Origin: Rathayibacter sp. VKM Ac-2759
Lineage (GTDB): Bacteria > Actinomycetota > Actinomycetes > Actinomycetales > Microbacteriaceae
Direction of reading: 5' to 3'
Length of the DNA: 64,000 nucleotides
NCBI RefSeq assembly: GCF_009834225.1
Contig: NZ_CP047176.1
Coordinates: 558,001-622,000 of the forward strand
Each line of letters opens with the position of its first letter. Position 1 is the first letter of the stretch. The position numbers were made by a program, and so were the translations under genes. Below are positions 45,516 through 53,314 of this stretch, piece after piece. The notes under the pieces are model-generated. The model was not told the DNA's origin and did not search any database. It saw only the letters and a list, made by a program, of their open reading frames with translations.

Positions 45516-46898
45516 ATGCTCCACTCGCCGCGCCGTTCTCGTCCCGCACGGACCTCCGGCGCGCCGCGGCTCGGCCGCCTCCGCGGCGCGGCACTGGCCT
45601 CCGCCGTGCTCGCGCTCGTCGCCGGTCTCCTCGTCGCGTCGCCCGCCCAGGCCGTCGAGTACCCGACCTGGGAGGACGTCGAGGCGGCCAAGGGCGACAC
45701 CGCCGCCGCCGCGCAGCAGGTCGAGAACATCACCTCCCTGATCGCGGGACTCCAGGACGAGGTCCAGGCCGCCCAGGAGCTCGCGCAGCAGCGCGGCGCC
45801 GAGTACTTCACGGCGCAGGAGGCGTTCGACCAGGCCGCCGACCGCGCCACCGAGCTCGACGCGCAGGCCACCGCCAGCGCCGACGAGGCCGACGCGGCGT
45901 CGCAGCAGGCGGGACTGCTCGCCGCGCAGCTCTACCGCACGACCGGCACCGACCTCTCGGTCAACATCTTCCTCGACGGGCAGGACGGCGAGGCCGACGA
46001 CCTGCTCTCGAAGATCGGCAACATGTCGAAGCTCGTCGAGCGCTCGAACGCGATCTACGAGCAGGCGAGCACCTCGCGCAACACCGCCTCCTCCCTCGGC
46101 GATCAGGCGAAGGTGGCGCAGAGCGAGCGCGAGACCCTGCGGATCGCCGCCGAGAGCGCACTGGCCGAGGCCACGTCGGCGCAGGCGGCGTCGGAGTCGG
46201 CCCTCGCCGAGCAGCAGGAGCAGAGCATCGTGCTCGAGGAGCAGCTCGCCGCGCTGCAGGACACGGAGTCGCGCACCGTCGCCGAGTACCAGGCGGGTGT
46301 CGCGGCCCGCGAGGCCGAGCGCCAGCGCAAGCTCGCCGAGGAGGCGGCGGCCCGCCAGGCGGCCGCCGAGGTCTACCGCCAGGCGCAGGCCGCCGCCGCG
46401 GCAGCGCGACCGAGCTCCGGCAGCGGCTACAGCGCCCCGGCGCCGTCCGCCGGCGGCGGCTCGACCGCGGTCAACGACTCCGGCTGGGTCCGCCCCGCCG
46501 CGGGTCGCATCACGGGCACCTTCGGCCCGCGCGGCACGATCTCGACCGGCGGCGGCTCCACCAGCAGCTCGCACCGCGGCACCGACATCGCCGGCGGCTG
46601 CGGCATCCCGATCTACGCGGCGCACAGCGGGACCGTCTCCTACGCGGGCCCGAACGGCACGTACGGCAACTGGATCCTGCTCGAGCACGGCGACGGCATC
46701 AGCACCGGCTACGCCCACATCGTCGCGGGCGGCATCTACGTGAGCGTCGGCCAGCGGGTCGAGGCCGGCCAGCAGATCGCCGCTGTCGGCTCGACCGGCG
46801 CCTCCACCGGCTGCCACCTGCACTACGAGACCCGCGTCAACGGCGTCGCCGTCGACGCTCAGCCCTTCATGGCCGCACGAGGAGTCACTCTTGGTTGA
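45516..46898 (+). CDS. Secreted coiled-coil M23 peptidase (peptidoglycan hydrolase)
   Basis: The 460-residue protein has a signal peptide (about 18-47), a long coiled-coil region (about 55-315, rich in Ala/Gln/Glu) and a C-terminal LytM/M23 zinc endopeptidase domain. The metal motif HRGTDIAGGCG and the active-site HLHYE are both present, so it is probably catalytic rather than an EnvC-like activator. It should cut peptide cross-links during wall growth or cell separation. The next gene is a paralogous coiled-coil hydrolase that overlaps it by 8 nt. The ATG at 45516 follows AGAGG. Confidence 0.9.
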   Translation: MLHSPRRSRPARTSGAPRLGRLRGAALASAVLALVAGLLVASPAQAVEYPTWEDVEAAKGDTAAAAQQVENITSLIAGLQDEVQAAQELAQQRGAEYFTAQEAFDQAADRATELDAQATASADEADAASQQAGLLAAQLYRTTGTDLSVNIFLDGQDGEADDLLSKIGNMSKLVERSNAIYEQASTSRNTASSLGDQAKVAQSERETLRIAAESALAEATSAQAASESALAEQQEQSIVLEEQLAALQDTESRTVAEYQAGVAAREAERQRKLAEEAAARQAAAEVYRQAQAAAAAARPSSGSGYSAPAPSAGGGSTAVNDSGWVRPAAGRITGTFGPRGTISTGGGSTSSSHRGTDIAGGCGIPIYAAHSGTVSYAGPNGTYGNWILLEHGDGISTGYAHIVAGGIYVSVGQRVEAGQQIAAVGSTGASTGCHLHYETRVNGVAVDAQPFMAARGVTLG

Positions 46899-48342
46899 CG
46901 CGAAGACGACCGCCCGCAGCTTCACCCCGGCTCCCCGGGAGCGCGCCTGGAAGGGCAGGCTGCCGCTGGCCGTCTCGGCGGCCTTCGCGGTGACCGCGGT
47001 GACCGCCTCCCTGGGGCTCACGCCCGCCTCCGCCGACGACCCGAGCTACCCCTCGTGGGACGACGTGCAGAACGCCAAGACCGATGAGGCGACGAAGCAG
47101 GCCGAGATCGACTCGATCACGGGTCTGATCGCCGGGCTGCAGACCCAGGTCGACGACGCCTCCGTCGTCGCGATGAAGAAGGCCGAGGCGTGGCGTCAGG
47201 CGTCGGAGGCGCTGGCCGCCGCCGCGCAGACCGTCGACGAGCTCGAGGCCCAGGCCGCCGCCGCGTCGACCAAGGCCCAGACCTCGCGGATGCGCGCGGG
47301 CCTCCTGGCCGCGCACCTCTCGCGCGCCGCGGGCGGCGACCTCTCGATGAGCCTCGTCGCGAGCGGCGAGAACGCCGGCGACCTGCTCTACCAGCTCGGC
47401 GCGATGTCGCAGCTGACCGAGCAGTCGCAGAAGGTCTACGCCGACGCGCTCGCCGACAAGCAGAACGCCGAGTCGCTGGGCGAGCAGGCCGACGTCGCCG
47501 TCGTCGAGCACCAGAAGCTGTCGGACGCCGCCGACGAGGCGCGCTCGGTCGCCGACGCGGCCGCCGCCTCCGCTCAGTCCGCGCTCGCCGCCCAGGAGGC
47601 GAAGTCGTCGGAGCTGATCGCCCAGCTCGCGCTCCTCAAGGACTCGACGGTCGAGATCGAGACCGCCTACCTCGAGGGCGAGCAGCAGCGTCGGTCCGCG
47701 GCGGCCGCGGCCGCGGCGGCCGCTCAGGCCCAGGCCGAGGCCGAGGCGGCGCAGGAGGCGGCGCAGCCGGCCCAGGCCGCGCCCGCCCAGCCCGCTCCCG
47801 CGGCTCAGCAGCCGGCCCCCGCGGCGCAGCAGCCCGTCGCCCCGGCGGCGCCCGCGGCTCCGGCGGCCCCCGCCGCGCCCGTGGTCCAGCAGCCGGCGCC
47901 GGCTCCCGCTCCTGCGGCACCGCAGCCCGCCCCGGCCGCCCCCGCGCCGACTCCGGTCTCGAACACCAACACCGTCGAGACCGCGATCAACTACGCGATG
48001 GCCCAGCTCGGCGAGCGCTACGTGCTCGGCGGCATGGGACCGGACGTCTGGGACTGCTCCGGTCTCACCAAGCAGTCGTACGCCTCGGCCGGCGTCTACA
48101 TCGGCACGCACTCGGCGACGAACCAGTACAACACCATGGCGAACGAGGGCAAGCTCGTCCCCTACAGCCAGCGCCAGCGCGGCGACCTGATCTTCTGGTC
48201 GGACTACCCCGGCGACTACTACCACGTCGCGATCTACCTCGGCGGCGACCAGATCATCGAGGCGCCGAACCCGAACTCGCCCGTGCGCGTCCACTCCATC
48301 TGGGGCAGCCCCACCGGCATGGTCGGCCGCCCGGCGTCCTGA
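46891..48342 (+). CDS. Secreted coiled-coil NlpC/P60 endopeptidase (RipA-like)
   Basis: This 483-residue protein has a signal peptide, a coiled coil (about 48-270) closely similar to that of the preceding M23 protein (SLIAGLQ versus GLIAGLQ blocks), and a long Ala/Pro/Gln linker (about 280-355). A C-terminal NlpC/P60 domain follows, with catalytic C389 in VWDCSGLT and His in YYHVAIYLGG. It should cleave gamma-D-Glu-diaminopimelate-type bonds at the septum, as RipA does. The start is a TTG with GAGGAG upstream, overlapping the previous stop by 8 nt. A strong terminator follows. Confidence 0.9.
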   Translation: MVDAKTTARSFTPAPRERAWKGRLPLAVSAAFAVTAVTASLGLTPASADDPSYPSWDDVQNAKTDEATKQAEIDSITGLIAGLQTQVDDASVVAMKKAEAWRQASEALAAAAQTVDELEAQAAAASTKAQTSRMRAGLLAAHLSRAAGGDLSMSLVASGENAGDLLYQLGAMSQLTEQSQKVYADALADKQNAESLGEQADVAVVEHQKLSDAADEARSVADAAAASAQSALAAQEAKSSELIAQLALLKDSTVEIETAYLEGEQQRRSAAAAAAAAAQAQAEAEAAQEAAQPAQAAPAQPAPAAQQPAPAAQQPVAPAAPAAPAAPAAPVVQQPAPAPAPAAPQPAPAAPAPTPVSNTNTVETAINYAMAQLGERYVLGGMGPDVWDCSGLTKQSYASAGVYIGTHSATNQYNTMANEGKLVPYSQRQRGDLIFWSDYPGDYYHVAIYLGGDQIIEAPNPNSPVRVHSIWGSPTGMVGRPAS

Positions 48343-48356
48343 CCGGCCCCAACGAC

Positions 48357-48386
48357 GAAGGGGACCCGCGCGAGCGGGTCCCCTTC
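48357..48386. terminator. Strong hairpin between convergent NlpC/P60 and ppa genes
   Basis: Perfect 13-bp stem GAAGGGGACCCGC/GCGGGTCCCCTTC with loop GCGA, 14 nt after the NlpC stop and 19 nt from the ppa stop. It can serve both strands. Confidence 0.8.
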
Positions 48387-48405
48387 TGTCGTCGGCCGGT
48401 CGGGG

Positions 48406-48897
48406 TCAGTGACCCTCTTCGGCCAGCTTCTTGATGCCGTCCTGGACGATCTGCTCCGCCTCGGCGGCGTCGCCCCAGCCCTCGACCTTGACCCACTTGT
48501 TCGGCTCGAGGTCCTTGTAGCGCTCGAAGAAGTGCTTGATCTCGTTCTTGGTCTGCTCGGGCACGTCCGCGATGTCCTGGATGTGCTGCCAGCGCGGGTC
48601 CTTCGCGGGGACCACGACGACCTTCGCGTCGGAGCCGGCCTCGTCGCTCATGTTGAGGACGCCGACCGGGCGCACCGAGACGCCGACACCGGGGAACACG
48701 GGGTACTCGAGCAGCACCAGCGCGTCGACGGGGTCGCCGTCGAGGCCGAGCGTGTTCTCGAAGTAGCCGTAGTCCGTCGGGTAGACGAAGGAGGTGAACA
48801 GCACGCGGTCGAGGTAGACGCGGCCGGTCTCGTGGTCGACCTCGTACTTGTTGCGGCTGCCCTTGGGGATCTCTACGACGACGTCGTATGCGGCCAT
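48406..48897 (-). CDS. ppa: Inorganic pyrophosphatase
   Basis: The 163-residue soluble family I pyrophosphatase has [14 protein letters not shown], the active-site [19 protein letters not shown] with its metal-binding aspartates, and [11 protein letters not shown]. It hydrolyses PPi to drive biosynthesis. The ATG at 48897 follows AAGGAG. An upstream in-frame extension is not conserved-looking. It is divergent from tilS, a common arrangement in actinobacteria. Confidence 0.96.
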   Translation of the reverse strand: MAAYDVVVEIPKGSRNKYEVDHETGRVYLDRVLFTSFVYPTDYGYFENTLGLDGDPVDALVLLEYPVFPGVGVSVRPVGVLNMSDEAGSDAKVVVVPAKDPRWQHIQDIADVPEQTKNEIKHFFERYKDLEPNKWVKVEGWGDAAEAEQIVQDGIKKLAEEGH

Positions 48898-48990
48898 GTT
48901 CGCTCCTTGAGTCGGTGGCGCCGTGAGCGGCGCATCGGCGGATCGGACCCGCCTCCCGAGCACTCGCTCGGGCGGCCGGATCGCTGGCAT

Positions 48991-48996
48991 TACGTT
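48991..48996 (+). promoter_or_regulatory. -10-like box before tilS
   Basis: TACGTT is 7 nt before the tilS GTG with no ribosome site. It fits a leaderless start in the ppa-tilS divergent gap. Confidence 0.35.
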
Positions 48997-49003
48997 ACTT
49001 GAT

Positions 49004-50002
49004 GTGCCCGATCGCCCCCGTCTGACTCCCGCCGTCGCCGACCTGCGCCGCGCCGTCCGCGCGAGCCTCGACGGACTCGAGGCCGGAGCGCTCGTGCTGG
49101 TCGCGCTGAGCGGGGGAGCCGACTCGCTGGCGCTCGCCTCCGCCGTCGCCTTCGAGGCCCCCCGCGGCGGGCGGCGGGCCGGTGCGGTCGTCGTCGATCA
49201 CGGTCTTCAGGAGGCGTCGGCCGCGGTCGCGGGACGCGCGGCCGAGCAGGCGCGCGCGCTGGGGCTCTCGCCGGTGCTCCGCGAGGTGGTCTCCGTGTCG
49301 GCGGCCTCGGGGGAGGGGGGCCCGGAGGCGGCCGCCCGCACCGCGCGGTACCGCGCCTTCGACGACGCGCTGGTGGCCACGGGCGCCGCCGCGATCCTCC
49401 TCGGGCACACCCTCGACGACCAGGCCGAGACGGTGCTGCTCGGGCTGGCGCGGGGAGCCGGTGCGGCGAGCCTGCACGGGATGGCCGCGGTCAGCGGACC
49501 GCTGCGGCGACCGCTCCTGGGCCTCGGCCGCGACACCACTCGGGCCGCGTGCGTCGACGCCGGTCTCGAGTTCTGGGAGGACCCCCACAACGACGACCCC
49601 CGCTACTCGCGCGTCCGCGTGCGCCGCAGCGTGCTCCCCGTGCTCGAGGACGAGCTCGGCCCGGGCATCGCGGAGGCGCTCGCCCGCACCGCGGAGCAGC
49701 TGCGCGAGGACGGCGACGCGCTCGACGCGATGGCCCTCGACTGGGCGCTCGAGCTCGTCGGACAGAACGACGACGGTCACGTCACCGTCGACGCCCGCGG
49801 TCTCGCGGCCGACCCGCCGGCGCTGCGCCAGCGCATCATCCGCCTCGTCGTCGCCAACGAGTTCGGAGTCTCGCTCTCGCGCGCGCAGACCCTCGCCGTC
49901 GCCGCCCTGGTCACCGACTGGCACGGCCAGCGGGGGGTCGACCTGCCGGGCGTCGTCGCGACCCGCTCCGGGCCCGACCTCGTCTTCGCACCCACCCGCT
50001 GA
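49004..50002 (+). CDS. tilS: tRNA(Ile)-lysidine synthase
   Basis: This 332-residue N-type ATP pyrophosphatase has the PP-loop [10 protein letters not shown] and the [19 protein letters not shown] motif. It modifies the anticodon C34 of tRNA-Ile2 to lysidine using ATP and lysine. It is shorter than the E. coli enzyme and lacks most of the C-terminal domain, as is usual in actinobacteria. The GTG at 49004 is the best start. A longer N-terminal reading is not credible. It heads the tilS-hpt pair. Confidence 0.93.
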   Translation: MPDRPRLTPAVADLRRAVRASLDGLEAGALVLVALSGGADSLALASAVAFEAPRGGRRAGAVVVDHGLQEASAAVAGRAAEQARALGLSPVLREVVSVSAASGEGGPEAAARTARYRAFDDALVATGAAAILLGHTLDDQAETVLLGLARGAGAASLHGMAAVSGPLRRPLLGLGRDTTRAACVDAGLEFWEDPHNDDPRYSRVRVRRSVLPVLEDELGPGIAEALARTAEQLREDGDALDAMALDWALELVGQNDDGHVTVDARGLAADPPALRQRIIRLVVANEFGVSLSRAQTLAVAALVTDWHGQRGVDLPGVVATRSGPDLVFAPTR

Positions 50003-50015
50003 CCCGGCGCACCCG

Positions 50016-50021
50016 TAGAGT
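50016..50021 (+). promoter_or_regulatory. -10-like box of a probable leaderless hpt promoter
   Basis: TAGAGT is 6 nt before the GTG of hpt. The recQ gene has the identical hexamer at nearly the same spacing. Confidence 0.4.
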
Positions 50022-50027
50022 GTCCGG

Positions 50028-50579
50028 GTGGAAGCAGCCGACATCGCCGATGACATCACCGAGGTCCTCTACACCGAGGCCGAGATCCATGAGCGGATCC
50101 GCGATCTCGCCCGTGCGATCGAGCGCGACTACGCCGGCGAGAACCTCCTCATCGTCGGAGTCCTGCGCGGCGCCGTGATGGTGATGGCCGATCTCGCCCG
50201 TGAGCTCAAGCTCGACATCGTGATGGACTGGATGGCCGTCTCCTCCTACGGCAGCAGCACGAAGTCCTCGGGTGTGGTGCGCATCTTGAAGGACCTCGAC
50301 ACCGACATCACCGACCGCAAGGTCCTGATCGTCGAGGACATCATCGACTCCGGTCTCACGCTCTCGTGGCTGCAGGGCAACCTGCGCAGCAGAGGGGCGG
50401 AGTCGGTCGAGATCTGCGCCCTCTTCCGCAAGCCCCGCGCCGCGAAGGTCGAGGTCGACGTGGCCTACGTCGGGTTCGACATCCCCAACGACTTCGTCAT
50501 CGGCTACGGCCTCGACTACGCCGAGCGCTACCGCAATCTGCGCGATGTCGCGATCCTCGCTCCCCACGTCTACGAGTAG
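50028..50579 (+). CDS. hpt: Hypoxanthine(-guanine) phosphoribosyltransferase
   Basis: The 183-residue purine-salvage enzyme has the PRPP-binding motif VLIVEDIIDSGLTL, the SSYGSSTKSSGVVRI loop, and FRKPRAAKVEVDVAYVGFDIPNDFVIGYGLDYAERYRN, all of which match Hpt. It converts hypoxanthine or guanine with PRPP to IMP or GMP. In most relatives ftsH follows directly. Here a GH76-like gene overlaps its 3' end by about 35 nt. Confidence 0.96.
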   Translation: MEAADIADDITEVLYTEAEIHERIRDLARAIERDYAGENLLIVGVLRGAVMVMADLARELKLDIVMDWMAVSSYGSSTKSSGVVRILKDLDTDITDRKVLIVEDIIDSGLTLSWLQGNLRSRGAESVEICALFRKPRAAKVEVDVAYVGFDIPNDFVIGYGLDYAERYRNLRDVAILAPHVYE

Positions 50580-51612
50580 CCGCCGCGCCGACACCGCCCA
50601 GCGGAGCCTCCAGCGCTTCTTCGGCGTGCCGGTGCTCGGCTACCACATGAGCTACCCGACCTCGTTCCGCGCCGATCTCGAGTTCAACTACTGGTGGCTC
50701 GCGCACGCGATCGACGCGGCCGTCGACGCCTTCGAGCGCACGGGAGACGGCGAGCACCTCGAGCGGGCCGCGCGGGTGCACCGCGCGATCCGCCTCCGCA
50801 ACGGCGGACGGCTCGTCAACGGCTACTTCGACGACATGATGTGGCTCGGAGGCGCGCTCGCGCGGCTCGGCGAGGCGGCGAACGAGCCGAGGTGGCTGGA
50901 CCGCGCCGACCGGCTCTGGCGCTTCGCGGCCGACCGCGGCTGGAACCTCCGCCACGGCGCGAGCCTCGCCTGGCGACGACGGCAGCTCGACTACAAGAAC
51001 GCCCCGGCGAACGGGCCGTTCGCGATCCTCGGCGCCCGGCTGGAGCGCCTCCGCCCCGACGGGCGCGAGGAGCTCTCGCGGGCGGCCTTCGACTGGATGC
51101 ACGTGCGCCTGCGCGACGCGCGCACCGGGTTCGTCGCGGACGGCATCGGGCGCGAGGGCGGCTCGGCGCGCGACGACTGGGCGTTCAGCTACAACCACGG
51201 CGTGTACATCGGAGCGGCCCTCGCGCTGCACCGTCTGCGCCCCGACGTCCGCCTCGTCGCGCACGCGGCGCTCACCGCCGACGACCTGCTCACCCGCCTC
51301 GCTCCCGAGGGCGTGCTCGTCGACCAGGGCACGGGAGACGGCGCCCTGTTCGGAGGCATCGCCTACCGTCACCTGGTCGACCTCGCCACGACCGACGGAG
51401 TCGCCCCCGCGACCGCCGAGCGCCTCCGCCGCTTCGTCGCCGGCAGCGTCGACGCCCTCTGGAGCACGAGCGAGCGCGACGGGCTGCTGCTCGCGGGCCC
51501 GCGCTGGGACGCGCCTCCGCGCCTGCCCGCGACCCTCTCGGCGCAGCTCGGCGCCGTGCTCGCGACGGAGGCGGCGGCCGCCCTCGCCGCGCGCGCCAGA
51601 CTGGGGGCGTGA
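50545..51612 (+). CDS. GH76-like alpha-mannanase-family protein without signal peptide
   Basis: The 355-residue protein resembles GH76 endo-alpha-1,6-mannanases: paired catalytic-type aspartates D96-D97 in NGYFDDMMWLGGALARLGEA, and YNHGVYIGAAL. It has no signal peptide or membrane helix, unlike most GH76 enzymes, so it may act in the cytosol, or the start is wrong. The ATG at 50545 overlaps hpt by 35 nt. The next in-frame ATG is at 50647, which would drop 34 residues. It overlaps the lipid-kinase gene by 4 nt, hinting at a glycolipid or mannan-related pathway. I infer no substrate. Confidence 0.72.
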   Translation: MSRSSLPTSTSSRRADTAQRSLQRFFGVPVLGYHMSYPTSFRADLEFNYWWLAHAIDAAVDAFERTGDGEHLERAARVHRAIRLRNGGRLVNGYFDDMMWLGGALARLGEAANEPRWLDRADRLWRFAADRGWNLRHGASLAWRRRQLDYKNAPANGPFAILGARLERLRPDGREELSRAAFDWMHVRLRDARTGFVADGIGREGGSARDDWAFSYNHGVYIGAALALHRLRPDVRLVAHAALTADDLLTRLAPEGVLVDQGTGDGALFGGIAYRHLVDLATTDGVAPATAERLRRFVAGSVDALWSTSERDGLLLAGPRWDAPPRLPATLSAQLGAVLATEAAAALAARARLGA

Positions 51613-52610
51613 GAGCCGAGAGAGCACGCCCCGGGCGCACCGTCGCCGTCGTCGTCAATCCGAGCAAGTTCGACGACGTGGGCGCGGCCGAGGATCTGGT
51701 CGCCACCGTCGCCCGCCGCCTCGGCTGGGACGAGCCGCTCTGGTTCGAGACGAGCGTCGAGGACCCCGGAGTCTCGGCCGCCCGCGCGGCGCTCGACGCC
51801 GGCGCCGACGTGGTCTGCGCGATGGGAGGGGACGGCACGGTCCGCGCGGTCGCCTCCGTCCTCCGCGGCACCGGGGTGCCGTACGGGCTCCTGCCCAGCG
51901 GCACCGGCAACCTGCTCGCCCGCAACTTCGGGCTCCCGCTCGGCTCGCTCGCCGAGGCGGTCGAGATCGCCCTGCTCGGGCAGGACCGCGCGATCGACGT
52001 CGGCACCGCCGTGTTCGACGACGGCGAGGAGCGGGTCTTCATGGTGATGGGCGGGGTCGGGCTCGACGCCGAGATCATGGACAAGACCGACGACGAGCTG
52101 AAGAAGAAGGTCGGCTGGGGCGCCTACGTCGCGGCGGGCGCGCCGGCGATGTTCAAGGCGGGCTTCGAGGCGACGATCACGATCGACGGCGAGCCGGAGC
52201 CGCCGACGCGGTGCCTGATGGTGCTCGCCTGCAACTGCAGCTCGGTGGTGGCCAACATCGAGCTCGCGGCCGGTGCCGTGCTCGACGACGGCGATCTCGA
52301 GCTCGTGCTGCTGCGTCGCCGCTTCGGTCTGGCCCTCGATGTGGCGACCGGGAACCGCAACGGCCTCGCGTCGCTGCGCCAGTGGCCGGGCCGCGAGTTC
52401 GGCTTCGCGCTCGATCAGCCCGTGCTGGCCGAGCTGGACGGCGATCCGGTGGGTCGCACCACGGCGGGCCGCTTCGGCGTCGATCCGGGCGCGCTCCTCG
52501 TGCGCCTGCCGGTGCCGACACCGAAGAGCCCGGGTCTCACTCCGCACGACTCGGTGATCATCGACACCACGTCGATCGCGACGATCATCCCCGGGGAGGA
52601 GCCGGTCTGA
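51609..52610 (+). CDS. Diacylglycerol/sphingosine kinase-family lipid kinase
   Basis: This 333-residue protein of the DAGK/YegS/LCB5 family has an N-terminal nucleotide-binding half with VVVNPSKFDD, CAMGGDGTVRAVASVL and PSGTGNLLARNFGLP, and a C-terminal beta-sandwich ending in an ELDGDPVG motif. It phosphorylates a lipid alcohol at the membrane with ATP. The GTG overlaps the previous stop (GTGA), so it is coupled to the GH76-like gene. Its lipid substrate is unknown. Confidence 0.88.
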   Translation: MRAERARPGRTVAVVVNPSKFDDVGAAEDLVATVARRLGWDEPLWFETSVEDPGVSAARAALDAGADVVCAMGGDGTVRAVASVLRGTGVPYGLLPSGTGNLLARNFGLPLGSLAEAVEIALLGQDRAIDVGTAVFDDGEERVFMVMGGVGLDAEIMDKTDDELKKKVGWGAYVAAGAPAMFKAGFEATITIDGEPEPPTRCLMVLACNCSSVVANIELAAGAVLDDGDLELVLLRRRFGLALDVATGNRNGLASLRQWPGREFGFALDQPVLAELDGDPVGRTTAGRFGVDPGALLVRLPVPTPKSPGLTPHDSVIIDTTSIATIIPGEEPV

Positions 52611-52627
52611 CGCTTGCGCCTCTTACT

Positions 52628-52656
52628 TTACGGTTGTAAGTTACTTACGAACGTAA
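52628..52656. promoter_or_regulatory. Palindromic TetR operator/promoter region
   Basis: Two similar half-sites TTACGGTTGTAA (52628-52639) and TTACGAACGTAA (52645-52656), 17 bp apart, form a near-perfect 29-bp palindrome. It lies in an AT-rich patch unlike the surrounding DNA, just upstream of the TetR gene. It is probably an autoregulatory site overlapping the tetR-pip promoter. Confidence 0.65.
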
Positions 52657-52698
52657 GAGACGGGGCGCTGCCTCGACTCCCGAGGAGAAGAGGACGTC

Positions 52699-53307
52699 GT
52701 GACCGATCCGCGACTCACCCGCTCGCGCGAGCTGCTGACCGCGGCGATCACCAGCGCGCTCGACCACCCGGGCGACGCGCAGCCCTCGATCACCGAGCTC
52801 TGCGCCGAGGCGGGCGTCAGCCGGCCCACGTTCTACCAGCACTTCGGAGACGTCTCCTCGCTGATCGAGGCCGCCGCCGTCGAGCGCATGCACGCGCTCT
52901 TCGGCTCGGTGACCCCGGTGTCCTCGGCCGAGGAGTGGGAGCCCGCCGTGCCGCGGGTCGTCCACGGGCTGCTCGACGGGCTGCTCGTCCACGCCGACTT
53001 CTACCGACGGGTGCTCACCGGAGGGACCGCCCGCGCGGTCCAGGAGTCGGTCGTGGCGTTCCTCGCCCAGCGGCTCCTCACGTTCTCGCCCCTGGCCGAG
53101 CGCGAGTCCGCCGCAGGCGACCACGCCCGCGTCGAGCGCTTCGCGACCTTCCTCGCGGCCGGCACCACCTGGCTCGTCGTCGGCTGGCTGCTCGAGGGCG
53201 ACTCGCGCCGCCCCGTCGCCGCCGCCGCGACCGACATCGCCGAGCTCCTCGTCACCGGAGTCGCCTCGCAGCGGCTCGCCGCTCTCCACTCCACCTCCGC
53301 GAAGTAG
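52699..53307 (+). CDS. TetR-family transcriptional regulator
   Basis: The 202-residue protein has an N-terminal HTH (SITELCAEAGVSRPTFYQHFGDVSSLIEAA) and an all-helical ligand-binding C-terminal domain. The GTG follows a GAGGAGAAGAGG purine tract. Seven nt separate it from the YhgE/Pip gene, so both are one operon, and the palindrome upstream is the likely operator. TetR-Pip pairs are common in actinobacteria and presumably respond to membrane-active compounds. Confidence 0.9.
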   Translation: MTDPRLTRSRELLTAAITSALDHPGDAQPSITELCAEAGVSRPTFYQHFGDVSSLIEAAAVERMHALFGSVTPVSSAEEWEPAVPRVVHGLLDGLLVHADFYRRVLTGGTARAVQESVVAFLAQRLLTFSPLAERESAAGDHARVERFATFLAAGTTWLVVGWLLEGDSRRPVAAAATDIAELLVTGVASQRLAALHSTSAK

Positions 53308-53314
53308 AAGGACC

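Noticed and set aside
48923..49003. Earlier start for tilS in the ppa-tilS gap
   Set aside because: The extra 27 residues are not like any TilS N-terminus and would cover the divergent promoter region.
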